Below, piece after piece: positions 25,349-36,298 of a stretch of DNA of 64,000 bases. The notes under the pieces were generated by a model that saw only the letters and a program-made list of their open reading frames with translations, did no database searches and was not told the DNA's origin. Numbering within the stretch: position 1 is the first letter of the stretch; every line of letters starts with the position of its first letter. Made by a program: the position numbers and the translations under genes. Source of the stretch: Letharia columbiana. Its lineage: Eukaryota; Ascomycota; Lecanoromycetes; Lecanorales; Parmeliaceae. The stretch spans positions 186,001 to 250,000 of the forward strand of contig NW_023501057.1 in assembly GCF_014066305.1 (NCBI RefSeq), written 5' to 3'.

Positions 25349-26095
25349 GCTAATTACTAATTCATACCTCGAAACTATAAATCCTTATCGAATTATATCT
25401 CTAATTACTAAATTATATCCCTAGAAATATAATTTAGTAATTTGTTATTACTTAGAGTATGATTCGATAATTTACCATTCATGATAAAATTCGCAAAGGA
25501 GAAAATTCGCGACCTGGGCCATGCGATTATAGAAAAGAGGAAATATCTCCGATCGTATTTAATGGGTGACCTACCAGCTTACGAGACCATCTCTTTCTTG
25601 CTTTCCTGACAGCATATGTTTCCCGGCCATTGTTCGAATATATCAGACGAAAGCCGAGTGGGTGTTAGCAGCAGCCCCCACGGGGGCCCTGCGACGGCCC
25701 TACGGAGGCCCTATTTAGGTTCAAATAGGGGTGTCTGGCTGTCAAGCGCAGACACCCCCGGGACCAGGCTTTTTTTGCGCTTGATAGCCAGACACCCCTA
25801 TTTAGACCTAAATAGGGCCCCCGTAGGGCCGTCATAGGGCCCTCGTAGGTGCTGCTGCTAACAGTGGGCTAAATTTGACCCCTCAGCCTATCTACACCCA
25901 GTCTGTAACTCACACACACAGTCTTCACTCCCAATAGTCTACATAGCAAGTTTGATAAATTACCGAATCATACCCCAAGCAATTAATCCTTACCGAATCA
26001 TACCCCAAATTTTGATGTAGGGGTATGATTCAGTAATTAGGGGTATGATTCGGTAAGGATTCATAGTTTCGAAGTATGATTCGGTAATTAGCCCC
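25349..26095. mobile_element. 747-bp Mutator-like TIR element at the isochore border
   Basis: GCCTATTCG occurs on both sides (25340-25348 and 26096-26104), a 9-bp target-site duplication. The ends are inverted repeats of about 75-80 bp, left CTAATTACTAATTCATAC against right (inverted) CTAATTACCGAATCATAC; they contain repeated ACCGAATCATACCCC motifs. Long TIRs with a 9-bp duplication are typical of Mutator-like elements. There is no transposase ORF. The left arm is RIPed and the right arm is not, so the RIP border lies inside this element. A second element (25663-25863) is nested in it. Confidence 0.8.
25663..25863. mobile_element. 201-bp palindromic element with LTR-like ends, nested
   Basis: It begins TGTTAGCAGCAGC and ends with the exact inverse, GCTGCTGCTAACA; GTGGG flanks it on both sides (25658-25662 and 25864-25868). 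The arms continue as an imperfect inverted repeat with ggccctatttagg and gtgtctggctgtcaagcg-type blocks around a T7 loop. The first half matches the LTRs of the TRIM-like element at 12333-13265. TG...CA ends and a 5-bp duplication are LTR traits, while the palindrome is not; it may be a fold-back derivative of that LTR family. Confidence 0.8.
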
Positions 26096-26752
26096 GCCTA
26101 TTCGGATTAGCGAACGAATGGTTAATAAACAAACGCGTTGGCAAGGGCTTTATCAAGATACTAACTTGAGATCAAGATACCACGATCGATTAAGATTAAG
26201 ATAGAAACTTGAGGCATCGTATCTTTGGGTCAGCCTATTAAACGGGTAATTCGTTTCGATATGACGGAACGGCCTCTGGACAGCAGGAGGGATAAAGCAC
26301 CGCTGGACTATTCGTAGGATTAGCGAATCGAAAAGAACTCATCAAAATACCTTACAGTGAGCCTGCTATAAGGCGACGGGAACAGCCCCGAAACGACTAC
26401 GATTCGACCTCTTTATTGAGCATGTCGATAACACACATAGTGAGCCTGCTACCAAATGGCATTCAACATATTTAATTCTTTTCCTACCTCCCTACCAACC
26501 CACGAATTGGTAAGTGCTTGAGTTATGGGAGTCGTCTACGTCAGTCAAGTCGTTGGCTGCTGAGTACTCGCTATGGCAGCTTAGGACGGGTATATAGGAC
26601 TGGCAGCTTAGGACGGGTAGGTCTACAGGGTACTGGCAGTCGAAGCGGGTACGTGGGACCGGCAGTCGAGGCGGTAGGCTTACAAAGCGGATGGATACAG
26701 TGGACAACTACCAAGTAAGATAGCTATGAGTTGAGACAAAGGATGGAATAGA

Positions 26753-26970
26753 GGATGGATTTTGATGGCAAGAGCATGGGAGACACAGGGCAAATCTACA
26801 GTGCAGCTCCCAGGCCAGGCTGCCAACGGGTGTTGGAGGTGGATTCATGACACATGTATGCGTTGGATTTTCTTTAATTCTATCGATGGACTTGATGGCA
26901 AGAGTATGGGAGACGCAGGGCAAATCTATAGTGGCGCTCCCAGGCCGGGCTGCCAGTAGGTGTTGAAGGC
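26753..26970. repeat. Imperfect direct duplication, about 80-bp units
   Basis: The stretch gatggcaagagcatgggaga to about 26845 is repeated, with changes, from about 26897 to 26970; a fragment (gagacacagggcaa) recurs near 27230. Changes include C/T transitions. It is possibly the relic of a minisatellite or of a decayed gene. Confidence 0.7.
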
Positions 26971-27308
26971 GAAAAAAGTGGAGGACTATAACAAGCAGAC
27001 TGGGCAAGAAGAAGAACTCGGAGAATCTTGCTGGCACGCAGGCAAGATAGAGCCAACATCTCCAGGATCTCTGTGGCAGGGATGGATGGCACAGTCAAGA
27101 CCAGCATGCGATCCGGCAAAACCTCGGATATGGTGTTTTTGAACGAATTGAAACCATCCGACGTTTGACTGCTACCACTACACCTCGGCAAATCCTCTTC
27201 AGTCAAGGTCTGCCGGGACTATGGATGTTTGGAGACACAGGGCAAGCAATGGGCGTGCATCTCCGGTCTATCAGCCATGGGGGCCATGGCTATTGAGAGG
27301 GGGGGTAG

Positions 27309-27474
27309 TGTTACGAGCGTACCCTTGACACACCACTCAGCCCTATGGCTAGCGGGCCTTGGCGGAGGCATCCCCTACCATATCATGCCTCCTTCCCACA
27401 TACATAGTTCGGTAGCCTTATTATCCTCGTTCTACCTCACCCATACTGATATCGCACCTATGCTGGTCCTGACA
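27309..27474. mobile_element. Solo-LTR-like element, unmutated copy
   Basis: 166 bp, TGTTACGAGC...CTGACA, GC-normal. It is the intact counterpart of the RIPed copies at 19323 and 25107 and thus shows their ancestral sequence. TG...CA ends suggest an LTR; flanks GGTAG and AGTAT do not match, so insertion limits are less sure here. Confidence 0.7.
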
Positions 27475-27485
27475 AGTATTATATT

Positions 27486-27756
<271 letters not shown>

Positions 27757-28403
27757 AAAAATATATCCATCTTCGAGACGTGGTCGAGATTGGAACCAGG
27801 TACTGAGGAATTGCACGGTCATTGTTTCCGCGTTTTGCCTCGTCCTTCATTCGATTAAGAGTGATTCCGGTGAGAGGGTCTAATGGCCGAAAAGAAGGTT
27901 TCTCTTTATATCTCTTTTTTTGGTGTATGGAGGACTGGAGGAGGGAAATAGCTTCGGACTGCCATTTCTTCTGGCAGCTTTCCCGACGCCTGTCGGTGTG
28001 TCGACGCCATGGTGCTTGCTCATGCATCCGGTGACGCTATCGTTGACGGATTGCAGGGGCTACGCTGGGGACGCAGGATAGGACCCACCTACTCCGCAGA
28101 CGATGGTCAAAACATGTGGAGCAGAGCTGGTAGCAAAAGGCGTGAGAGATCGGGGATCGTGATAGATAATGAATGTTTTGTAAAGATTTACAGAATCAGG
28201 TAGTTCCAATTGCCGGCCCTCTGTCAACGAAGGACATCCTCCATCTGACTCCCTTAACGCTTCGCTAGATCGCGCGGATAATTCTGATACTGCGGTGCAA
28301 TCAAGACCAAGATACTATGAGACATTTGAGGAAACGATAGTGGTGTCCAGCCGTTAGATATCCTCTCTCCCATGCCCCCTTTGCAATTACGACCTCGGCC
28401 CTC

Positions 28404-29216
28404 TTAGACATAGTAGCGTCTGCTATCCCTCGAGCTCCTTCGATGAGTTGATCCGCCACCACCGCTGCGTGAATGTCCGCGCCTGTACATAAGAGTCAGC
28501 AAAAATTCAGGAAAACACCTGTTGATAAAGTTATGGCATACCTCGAGTCATGACTCCTCCTCCTCCTAGTCACCTCGGTCTTGTACTGCACATTATCATC
28601 ATCCTTGGTCCTGTGCATGAAGAGCAAGATCATGAATGTGATGAAGAAGAAGATGCAGTTCATGATGCCGAACGCGAAGCTCGCTTTTTGCATTGCGCAG
28701 CCCCTCTTGACACTGGCTGAGATTCCACTCGATCCCGAGACCCCATTGGTTCCCACGCTCAGGTATGTTGGGCCACTATCACTGATGCTGGAGCAGTTGG
28801 CTTTGGCGATGCCGCGAAGTTCGTAGACGCCGGCTATGAAGGCGCCGACGAAGCAGAGGTCGACGAAGGCGACATAGAGGGTGGATCTTTGGGTAGATTT
28901 GCGGCGGAACAGAGTGACGATCGCCCATACGGCTGCGAGGGTGGAGACGATGAAGAGGGTCCTGCAAGATGAATGTGTTAGTATCAGGCACCAAATCTGC
29001 GCCTGATTTAGGGTAAGGAGCTCTTACAAGATAGAGGCTGGGCTGAGTCGATTTGCTTTCTGGTTGACACTGACGAAGTATGCCTAGCTTGGGTCAGTCC
29101 AGGCCTAAGGTGATGAATGGGACAATGGCATCTGAACTTACAAGCATGCCCAATGTAGGAATGAGCGTGACGATCTGGAACAGCCGCCAGAAGGTGAAGA
29201 AGATGTACCCGAGCAT
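28404..29216 (-). CDS. Small four-helix MARVEL-type membrane protein
   Basis: Four exons on the minus strand (29142-29216, 29028-29083, 28542-28961, 28404-28482) give about 209 residues. Introns have GTAAGT, GTAAGA and GTATGC donors, and the second has a CTAAC branch point just before its CAG. The protein opens MLGYIFFTFWRLFQIVTLIP, a hydrophobic helix, followed by helices at about 40-60 (LTLFIVSTLAAVWAIVTLF), 70-90 and 150-165 (MNCIFFFITFMILLFMH), and ends in a basic, Ser/Arg-rich cytosolic tail (RRSSRDSRRYYV). Size, topology and the opening motif fit the MARVEL-domain proteins common in Pezizomycotina, thought to act in membrane domains or trafficking; no specific role can be given. An open frame upstream (to about 29340) was not used because it is out of phase and closed by a stop. 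Confidence 0.8.
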
Positions 29217-30340
29217 CGCAAAGTATTGACTGAATGTCGATGGCGGCTAGTGCGCAGATGTAGGCCGATGCCTTTGAGTATAGCAAGCGGCTGATGAGCT
29301 GAGGTGCGAAGATGAAGCTGTAATTATCGGGACGGAGACCGGATTGATGGGTCTAGCGATTGGTTGGGTGGAAGGCCAAACAAGCCGGATTCTGGTATCC
29401 GGGGAGCTGCAGGACTTGCAGACTGGGTGTGAATTTGGCGCAGTTGGTTCTGATGAGCTTTAGAAGCTGGGCCCCGGCTGTCCTAATGTACTGAAGGCAA
29501 TGTCTGAGATGGAGGGATCTTCGTCGGTCGGGGCTAGTCCAACGGTAGAGCAGCTTTGTGTAAAGTAGGATGCTTGATTGCTGTACAGTCTTGCGTCAAA
29601 GGATGACGTGTGGTTGTGTGTGTGTGAGAACAGGTCAGCAAAGGAATCAGAAGTTAAGGATATGTACGAGTCGGAAAGTTGCGGGAAATGGAATGGAAGA
29701 AGCCTGTATTTGTGTCGCGGCAGTGGATGGTGATTTGATACTTAGGTATCCCTGCCGCGAGAGGGCTGGGCTGTCATCGCGGGGCTGGAAATGCCAAGAC
29801 TGTCAACCCCAAAAACCTTGGTTGCTGACATGTATTAGAGTAGTATAGCCCTAAGATCGACGGCAGGGATCATCTCCGCCAAAAATCCTCTTCAAACATG
29901 GTCCTGGGACGTTGAAACAGGATCAAGCCCGTCGCTTCATTAGCTTGCTACCAAGGCAATTGCCATCTTCTGCATGGCAACAGCGCATTTTGTGAACATG
30001 GTATATGAGTCTTGCAAGGCAAATGGCGAGATCGGCCTGCAGTGCGCTTATCATCTAACAGAGAGACAAAACAACTCCCCAAGACTCATGGCGCTGATCT
30101 ACCTGCTGCAGCATCATAACGAGCCGGTAAAGAGAGGCGGAGCTTGGAAACCTAGCCAGATTTGAGTGGTGGCTCCTCAAAAAGAAGCCCGCTTGGAGAT
30201 GTGCTTCACTCCAAGTAAAAATACTATGTTTCCCAGCCATTAATTTGAGCCATCAGAGATCTGAAATGGATCGGCATTTAATGATATGGGGTGCATTTCA
30301 TCATATACGTTACATCTTACTATCTGACTATGCTGGGTAT
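29217..30340. other. Intergenic region, MARVEL gene to IKS1
   Basis: This holds the promoter of the minus-strand MARVEL gene and the 3' flank of the IKS1 gene. Short ORFs on both strands lack splice signals or family resemblance. I see no RNA gene or repeat. Confidence 0.5.
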
Positions 30341-32467
30341 CTAGTATTCAATCTTCAATTTTTGCCGGTAGTCCGGGCCAGACATACAAAGTACACCTGC
30401 CCAAGAGGCAGCCAGCAGAATAGCGACATGTAAAACCACAAGTACCACTGACGTTCCAGGCCTTGGACTGTTGAAGATGAGATCAAGCGCAGCCAGACCC
30501 AGCAGAAAGTACGCTACCATAGGATTGGCAGCCATCGGCGCACAAGATATGTTGACAGAGACGATCTTGAGCAGCAGGAATAGGATCTTCAGGGTCCGCC
30601 GTGCGAGCTGACTTTGGAGGTCAACCTTCGAAAAACGAGACCTCTGTGCCGGAGGTGCGGTAAGCTGTGGCATCTCATGCCTGGTGGGCGAAGGGAATTG
30701 CCGACTCAATACTAGACTTCCTCCAGGACTCGTAGCTTCCGCATGGTCGCTCTCTCCTTCTCGTGCTGGTGCTGTTGGGGATTGATTGCGCTCCTTGTGC
30801 AAAGACGCCAGTCGAAGCTGGGCAGGGCCGCCTGGTCGAGAGAAGCCTGTAGACATCCTTCGAGCCGGCGTAGACGGTCTAGGACTGTCGACAGGCGAGA
30901 TCCTGGAATCATTCCTTAGGTCCTCGAACATGAGCCCTGCCGATCTGGACCTAGAGTCCGAGATCCTGTCGAGTCCGGAGTTGGTCTTTATCCCGAGTAG
31001 TATAGCTTCTGCAGTAGGCCTTCCCTCAGGATCAAGAGAGAGCAATCGTCTGAGGAACGTATACAGCTGTTCAGGCAGATCAGGCCGAAGCTTTCTCTCC
31101 TCGTGAAGGCCTGACCAGGTGGTAATCTCGTTTCGCAGCTGATCTAGATCCTCATTCTCTTCGTTAAGAATGTCCGCATGGCTGTAAGGTAATCGTGCAA
31201 AGCAGAGAAAGTAGAGAATCATGCCAAGAGAGAAGATGTCACTCTTCCTTGTGAAATTGCCATACACACCAGACGATTGACGGCGTAGTACCTCTGGAGC
31301 GCAGTAGGATATGGTACCCGTGGCACCAGTAGATTTCCGTACCATATCTTCTACTTGGACTTCTCCAAAGTCACTGACTAATACCCTTAGTCTTTCTCCT
31401 GTGCCATCATCATGTAGCAGGCAGTTGCTCGGTTTTAGGTCACGGTGAATGTAGCCGTTAATGTGGAGATGGTTCAGACCCGAAGTTATGTCTTTGAAGA
31501 ACGAGTAGATTTCCTCGAGCGGGAGCTTTCGACCAGACAAATCCTGAGGCGGTTCGGGTTGGTTTTTCGAGCGGCGTCTAACGCGTTCCTTGAGATGATG
31601 AGGGGAGGTTGCTCTCTTGGCCGAATTCAACACATAGCCGTGGAGGTCTCCAGCGTTGCAATATTGCTGTAAGATGAAAGCGCATGGCACGCTCGGCCCG
31701 AAGTTCGACAGCTTCACGTCTTCCAGCCACACGTGATGGTATCGCACCAGATGCTTGTGCTCAAGCTGTTGAAGAAGCTGGACTTCGATGAGCACATTTT
31801 TGAGCCATTCTCGGTCATCTCCCACAGGCACCCTCTTGCAAGCGAAGTGCCCTATTTCGTTTCCATCTAAGAGATGTGTGACCAGCAACACGACTCCTTT
31901 CCCTCCTTTTCCAAGCTCTTTTTCCACCACGTAACATCTCTGAAAGTACCCTGGACTGAAGGCGGTTTCCGAGATACCAGGCGGAGCGGCTGGGGAAGCC
32001 GGTGGGCTATCCACATACGCGCGCTGGTCGGGGGATCTCGGGGAACTATTCTGAGGTCTCACCGGCTCTACCAGTCTTCTCCGTGGAGAAGGCGGGGCTG
32101 TGGAGTTTGGCGATCCGTAAAGGCTCTGATGTAGCCGAAAGTAATCTCGATGAACGAAGCCCCCAGTTTGACTTGGTTCCGGACCACCATGCTCTTGACT
32201 ACCCGTACTTCGCTCTCCTCGCAACGGCTGGCGGCATGTAGGGCATAATGTTAGGTCGAGCTGGCCATGGGAGGCGTCGCGGAGGACTAGACGTTCTGAT
32301 TGGGGTTCATAGACAACGACGGCATTGTTGTGACGACTGAGGAAGAATGAGTAGATTGCACAGCGACAGAGAAGATATCAGACTCACAGGACAACTTCTC
32401 GGCTGGTCGGTTGCTGATACGGTACGACCGATAAGACCCTCGAGTCCATTCGATCGATAGAAGGCAT
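30341..32467 (-). CDS. IKS1: IKS1-like serine/threonine protein kinase
   Basis: Two exons (32388-32467 and 30341-32336) give 691 residues. The first exon is short but required: it joins a conserved N-terminal segment (SVVPYQQPTSREVVLRHNNA) to an exposed C58-x2-C61 motif. The kinase domain spans about 160-495: glycine loop GKGGKGVV (169-176), catalytic Lys in FACKR (195), HRDLKPSN (324-331), DFG (349-351) and APE (373-375). All catalytic residues are present. A long insert between the N and C lobes and two or more hydrophobic segments at the C-terminus match the Iks1 family of membrane-associated fungal kinases. Its targets are poorly known; yeast Iks1 is a non-essential kinase. The 51-nt intron has a GTGAGT donor and CTCAG acceptor. 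Confidence 0.9.
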
Positions 32468-32751
32468 GGTCAATGAGGCATTGCGGAGCAACGTCCGGCT
32501 TCACTGATCACAGCAGTCATGGCGGAGTGTTAAACCCGTGGCTGTGCATATAAGCCTGCGCAGTCGTTAGACACATCGCGAGGAGATGCGTCGAAGATGG
32601 GCGAATGTATGGCGATTCATGTGCTCGTAGAAAATGTGGAGTTGGAATTGCTTGGCTACTGAGGTCAAGTCACGTGCCCATCATCTAAAAAAGCTTCTCT
32701 TCTAGATTCATAAGTGTTTCACTTGTGATTCGCGGCTCAATATATTGGTAA

Positions 32752-34083
32752 CTAGGTCTGAATCAGGTCACTCCCTGAGGATGATGACGAGTTCTTGACC
32801 AATGACTGCGGACCTCCCTCCCTCAATCCTTGACACCACGCCCTAGACCGATTTGGCACCGTTACACAACCCCCAGCGACAAACTCCCTGTTGACGAAGA
32901 AATCGAAAGTCATTTCTACATAACGTCCCCAATGAACAGCGTGTCGTGCAATACCCTCTAGGATCGCTACTAGTTGAAACCCCTCCAGTGAAACACTCGA
33001 CTCTGAATTATGCATGACAAAGATCCATGATGAATCAGTGGAAGTCGCCTGGCTGACATTCTCGATTTGGTCGTCATTGTCTAGCTGCGCTAGTGTCATC
33101 ATGAATTCCAGTATCGCCGAGAAGATGGCGGTTTTCGGGACCCGGTTCTTACGAAAGTCGAACTCGATTCGATATTCGACATCATTTGACCCTGTCATGG
33201 CAAGGAGAGTGGTGGAAGAGTTCGTTGCGTTCAGTGATTGAGTGCTCAGCGCCCGCCTTTCTTGTGCCAATGTTTCGCTGGGGTCGGCCCAAGAGTTGCT
33301 GGATTGCTCTAGCGAAGGTACATCGTTCTTGTTGTCGAATACACCAACATAAAGAAGCTGGCCGCGATACGACTCGGTAAATCTTGCCCCATACAGAATC
33401 TCTTGGGTCATGAGATCGATGGCAAGGGTCTTGATCGCATACACAAGATTGCAACGGACCTGCACATTTCGAAGTCAGAATGTTTTTTTTGGAGTAAAAG
33501 AGCTAGGCTACAAAACAAATTGAGGGACTGAAACCGGCCTACTGCTCGCGAGACGTGTCTTGTGGCTCAATACCAAGGGTTTCAACCAGGAAGGACTTGC
33601 TCCGAAAGTGCACTTACGAGCTGCCCTTCAGGACCACCTGCTGCAGCATTGATTTGGATACGTATCGGGTCGTCCGCATACTCCGTATCAGTGAAAGTAT
33701 AGCTGGCTATGTACTGATCGCAGTCTTTGATCGCTTCACGCTTGACTGCGTTTATGAAACCAAGGGCAACTTGATCTATGGTGAAGCCCTCCGACCTAAT
33801 TGAGAAGTAATCGAGGGACAAGTCTGCAAATCGATTGTTGAGATTCGTCACGTTCCTTATAGACAGAATGGTTAGTCCACGGATGTTTCATCCAAGAACC
33901 CAGAGACTCTCTTGGTCTTCACTGCCTGCTTATTTGGAGGGAGATTTACGTAATACCTGGTGCTACCGAAGCCCTAGCAGCGAGTTCTTCGTTATATTGT
34001 GGAGTAACGTCAGCGTTGCTGGTGACGGCAAACGCTCTCAATACGAAAATCCAAAGAAAATGGCTATAGGATAGGAAAGGCAT
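32752..34083 (-). CDS. Predicted secreted protein of unknown function
   Basis: Three exons (33950-34083, 33618-33855, 32752-33459) give 359 residues. The first exon encodes a signal peptide (MPFLSYSHFLWIFVLRAFAV, likely cut after about residue 24). The first intron has a GTAAAT donor and CTAAC branch point; choosing the nearby GTATTA donor instead would break the frame. The mature part has N-glycosylation sequons (NVT, NAT, NSS, NVS), few cysteines, alternating hydrophobic strands and a Ser-rich C-terminus. I recognise no domain. Its repeated YAIKTLAIDLMT- and AILEGIARHAVHW-type amphipathic segments suggest a folded globular protein. It lies about 7 kb from the repeat-rich border and could be a lineage-restricted secreted protein, but no effector function can be claimed. 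Confidence 0.75.
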
Positions 34084-34472
34084 GGTCACGAAAGGAAGAG
34101 GTTCAAATCCGGAGGTTGAAGATCACAAGGGAACTGGCTGACAGAATGGCGGCATGGAGGCAGTCTGAGATATGGAGCCGCAAGAAATCAGACATTGCGT
34201 GCCCCAACATTATGATCTATCCACACAATAGAGCACAAAGCGAAACGTGTCGCATAAGACTCAGCGCCGAGGACGCTTGTCGCTTACAAAAAGTGCGGCT
34301 CTTGACCTGAAGTGCCCTTGACTATCCTCAGAGCAGCTCCGCATATGAGCGTGGAGAAGGCTGAGAAGAAGGGGACTCGCAAATCGCATGGTCAAAGGTG
34401 GAGAAGTCTGTGCGATTGCTTAGAATACAATTTCGTCGACAAATGAAATTGGATCTTTACTCATCGGAAGAG
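34084..34472. other. Intergenic region, RIC8 to the secreted-protein gene
   Basis: 389 bp between the stop of the RIC8 gene and the start of the secreted-protein gene, both on the minus strand. It should hold the terminator of the former and promoter of the latter; nothing specific is recognised. Confidence 0.5.
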
Positions 34473-36298
34473 TCAGTCCACCTCCTCGAATCGGCCTTCC
34501 TGCAAGGCTTGCTCCACTGGATTCAAGACGTTAACAACCCCCGTAGCTTTCAGCTTCTCAAACAGTACGAATAGCCTTTCTGCTTCTCTTTCCTTTTCCT
34601 CGTCAGTCATCTCTGGCCCAAAATCCTGAGGCTCCATGTCGCGCCTCTGGCCAGTGATAGGGTTAATTTCTTTACCATCTACAGTAGTTAGTTTTCCCTC
34701 TAGATCGTCGCTTCCGTCTTCACCCTTGTGTACAGTGTCTGGTACAGGCAGATCATGCGTCATCAAGAATCCGGCAGCGAAACCGTAACCCACGTTTCGC
34801 ACAAATGATGTTGCGTCTTTGTTAGATATTTCGAAGAGGAGGCTTGAAATGCCTTCGCGAACATTTGGTGCTACTGCCGAGGTAGACAGCCGAAGCAAGC
34901 ACGAAGCCAATGTGTCTGAATTCCCTAAAGGCTGAGCGCGTTCTTCGTTTGAAGGGAGGAGAGTCGATCGCATATGCGTCTTGACAGAGAAAGGTGCTAG
35001 GTCGTAGGTGCGGCGTAGGAGAGTGATGAGAGGAATGACAGTGGTTTCTAGGAGTTCTTCTCTGATGGTGCGGATGGCGGTGTCGAGAATTGTTACAAGC
35101 CGGCTGACATTGGTGTTTGGATCAAGATCAGGGAAGAACGAAGATGTTTTATCATTTGGAGCGTTTTCAGATTCCTTGCCTTGGAGGTCAAGATTGAGGA
35201 GGGTATTAATTAGTTGGGTTACTGGCGATTGCAGAACAGGTGTCTGGAGTTGAATGTTTTTGAGGATCGCCAAAATTGGGGAAACTGTACGGTCAAAGGC
35301 GGAGATTCGGTGGGGATAGAAAGAGGTCAGATTAAACAATAGTTTGAGGGTCTCCGTCAGTGGGGCCCAGCCGGAGAGAGATCGAGAGTTGCTTGCTGGA
35401 CTTCTGTCGAATTGCTCGGCCTCATAACTGATATTCTGTGTGTCGTAAGCGGCAAAATACCTGGTGACCTGGGCGGAGCGCAAGCAGCTTACCTCGTGTA
35501 TTTTCTCGGCCAAAGGGAAGTCGTCGAAGAGACTGTCAAAGTTGTAGGTGGTGTCATACGTCAACAGGAAAAGGATCCGAGAACACAAGAGTTCGTGCTC
35601 TTGACTATCCTAACGCGGGACTCAGCAGGGAGTGTTTGCTCATGATAGTTAGAAATGTACGCTTAGTTTTCTTGCTACCTTGATAGCGTTTCCCTCTTGC
35701 ACAAATGTCTGACGTGTCTTGCTCTCCAGCAAGAGAATGTTGGCAATACACCTCAAGGCCACCCGAGATGTTCCATCTTTAGGTTCCGAATCTTCGAATG
35801 CGTAAAAGCACAAAGTCTGGACTCCCTAACAAACGATCGGTTAGAGGGTATACGTCTCAAGTAGATCGAAACATTAATTACCTTCTGAGCGAAAAGCGCA
35901 GCATCTTCCGCTGAAGTGATGTTTGACTTAAGGAGCTCCAATTTCTTGAGTTTCTCTAGAAGTGCATTCTTAGGCTTTCATGCCATGGCCATTACCAAGG
36001 CTTAGCTTCTTACCTTTCTGAGGTAGACACTGTTCCTCTATATCGACCTCGAGGATACTTAGGAGCCTTGCAATTTCGTCTCTCTTGGCTTCAATTTCGC
36101 ATTCTAGTTAGACATTCCCTGTTACACTTCCCCTAACTTCCCGTAAGTATTATGCTTACCTATGCCGTTAAGTTGCAGTCCTGTTCCCATGTTGCTTCCA
36201 AAATTGGTGGGGTTGAGTCCATAAGACGGATGTTCAATGGCGAGAAGGGCGTGGGGGTTGATCTTTGACTCGAGTAGTGCCCGAGGTTTATCCGACAT
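34473..36298 (-). CDS. RIC8: RIC8/synembryn, G-alpha chaperone and GEF
   Basis: Six exons (36160-36298, 36014-36103, 35882-35955, 35679-35825, 35493-35609, 34473-35435) give 509 residues from the MSDK start, or 473 from an internal Met at residue 37, close to the usual fungal length. The product is an armadillo-type helical-repeat protein that folds and activates heterotrimeric G-alpha subunits in the cytoplasm. Diagnostic features are TSRVALRCIANILLLESKTR (about 115-135), a SRILFLLTYDTTYNF block, and the C-terminal INPITGQRRDMEP and EREAERLFVLFEKLKATGVV segments. The fifth intron (35436-35492) is 57 nt and stop-free, so failure to splice would add 19 residues. Exon 3 uses the CTTCTAG acceptor; the earlier AG sites give stops. 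Confidence 0.9.

Larger units (their letters stand above)
1..25450. other. RIP-saturated AT-rich isochore
   Basis: This stretch is extremely A+T rich and has no ORF of note outside two GC-normal islands (3926-4215 and about 12345-13264). CpA and TpG are almost absent over long lines, while CpG (cgcg, tcgcga) and CpT/ApG remain. That pattern is expected from RIP, which converts CpA to TpA on both strands of duplicated DNA in ascomycetes, and it argues against simple CpG deamination. Repeats inside differ mostly by C/T and G/A. The content is old transposons and tandem repeats. Stretches not listed separately (1-3600, 4730-5160, 9890-10480, 13340-14370, 23560-25100) show only degenerate AT-rich sequence in which I recognise no gene. 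The right border lies near 25450, inside a TIR element. Confidence 0.93.

Noticed and set aside
1..25450. Mitochondrial DNA or a mitochondrial insertion
   Set aside because: AT content would fit, but there are no mitochondrial genes or tRNAs, and the CpA-specific loss with Gypsy LTR structure points to RIPed nuclear repeats.
1..25450. Centromere or telomere
   Set aside because: AT-rich RIPed DNA can be centromeric, but no telomere repeat is present and nothing in sequence alone shows centromere function.
29008..29286. Upstream coding extension of the MARVEL gene
   Set aside because: The frame is readable, but it is not in phase with the hydrophobic MLGYIFF start, which is preceded by an in-frame stop.
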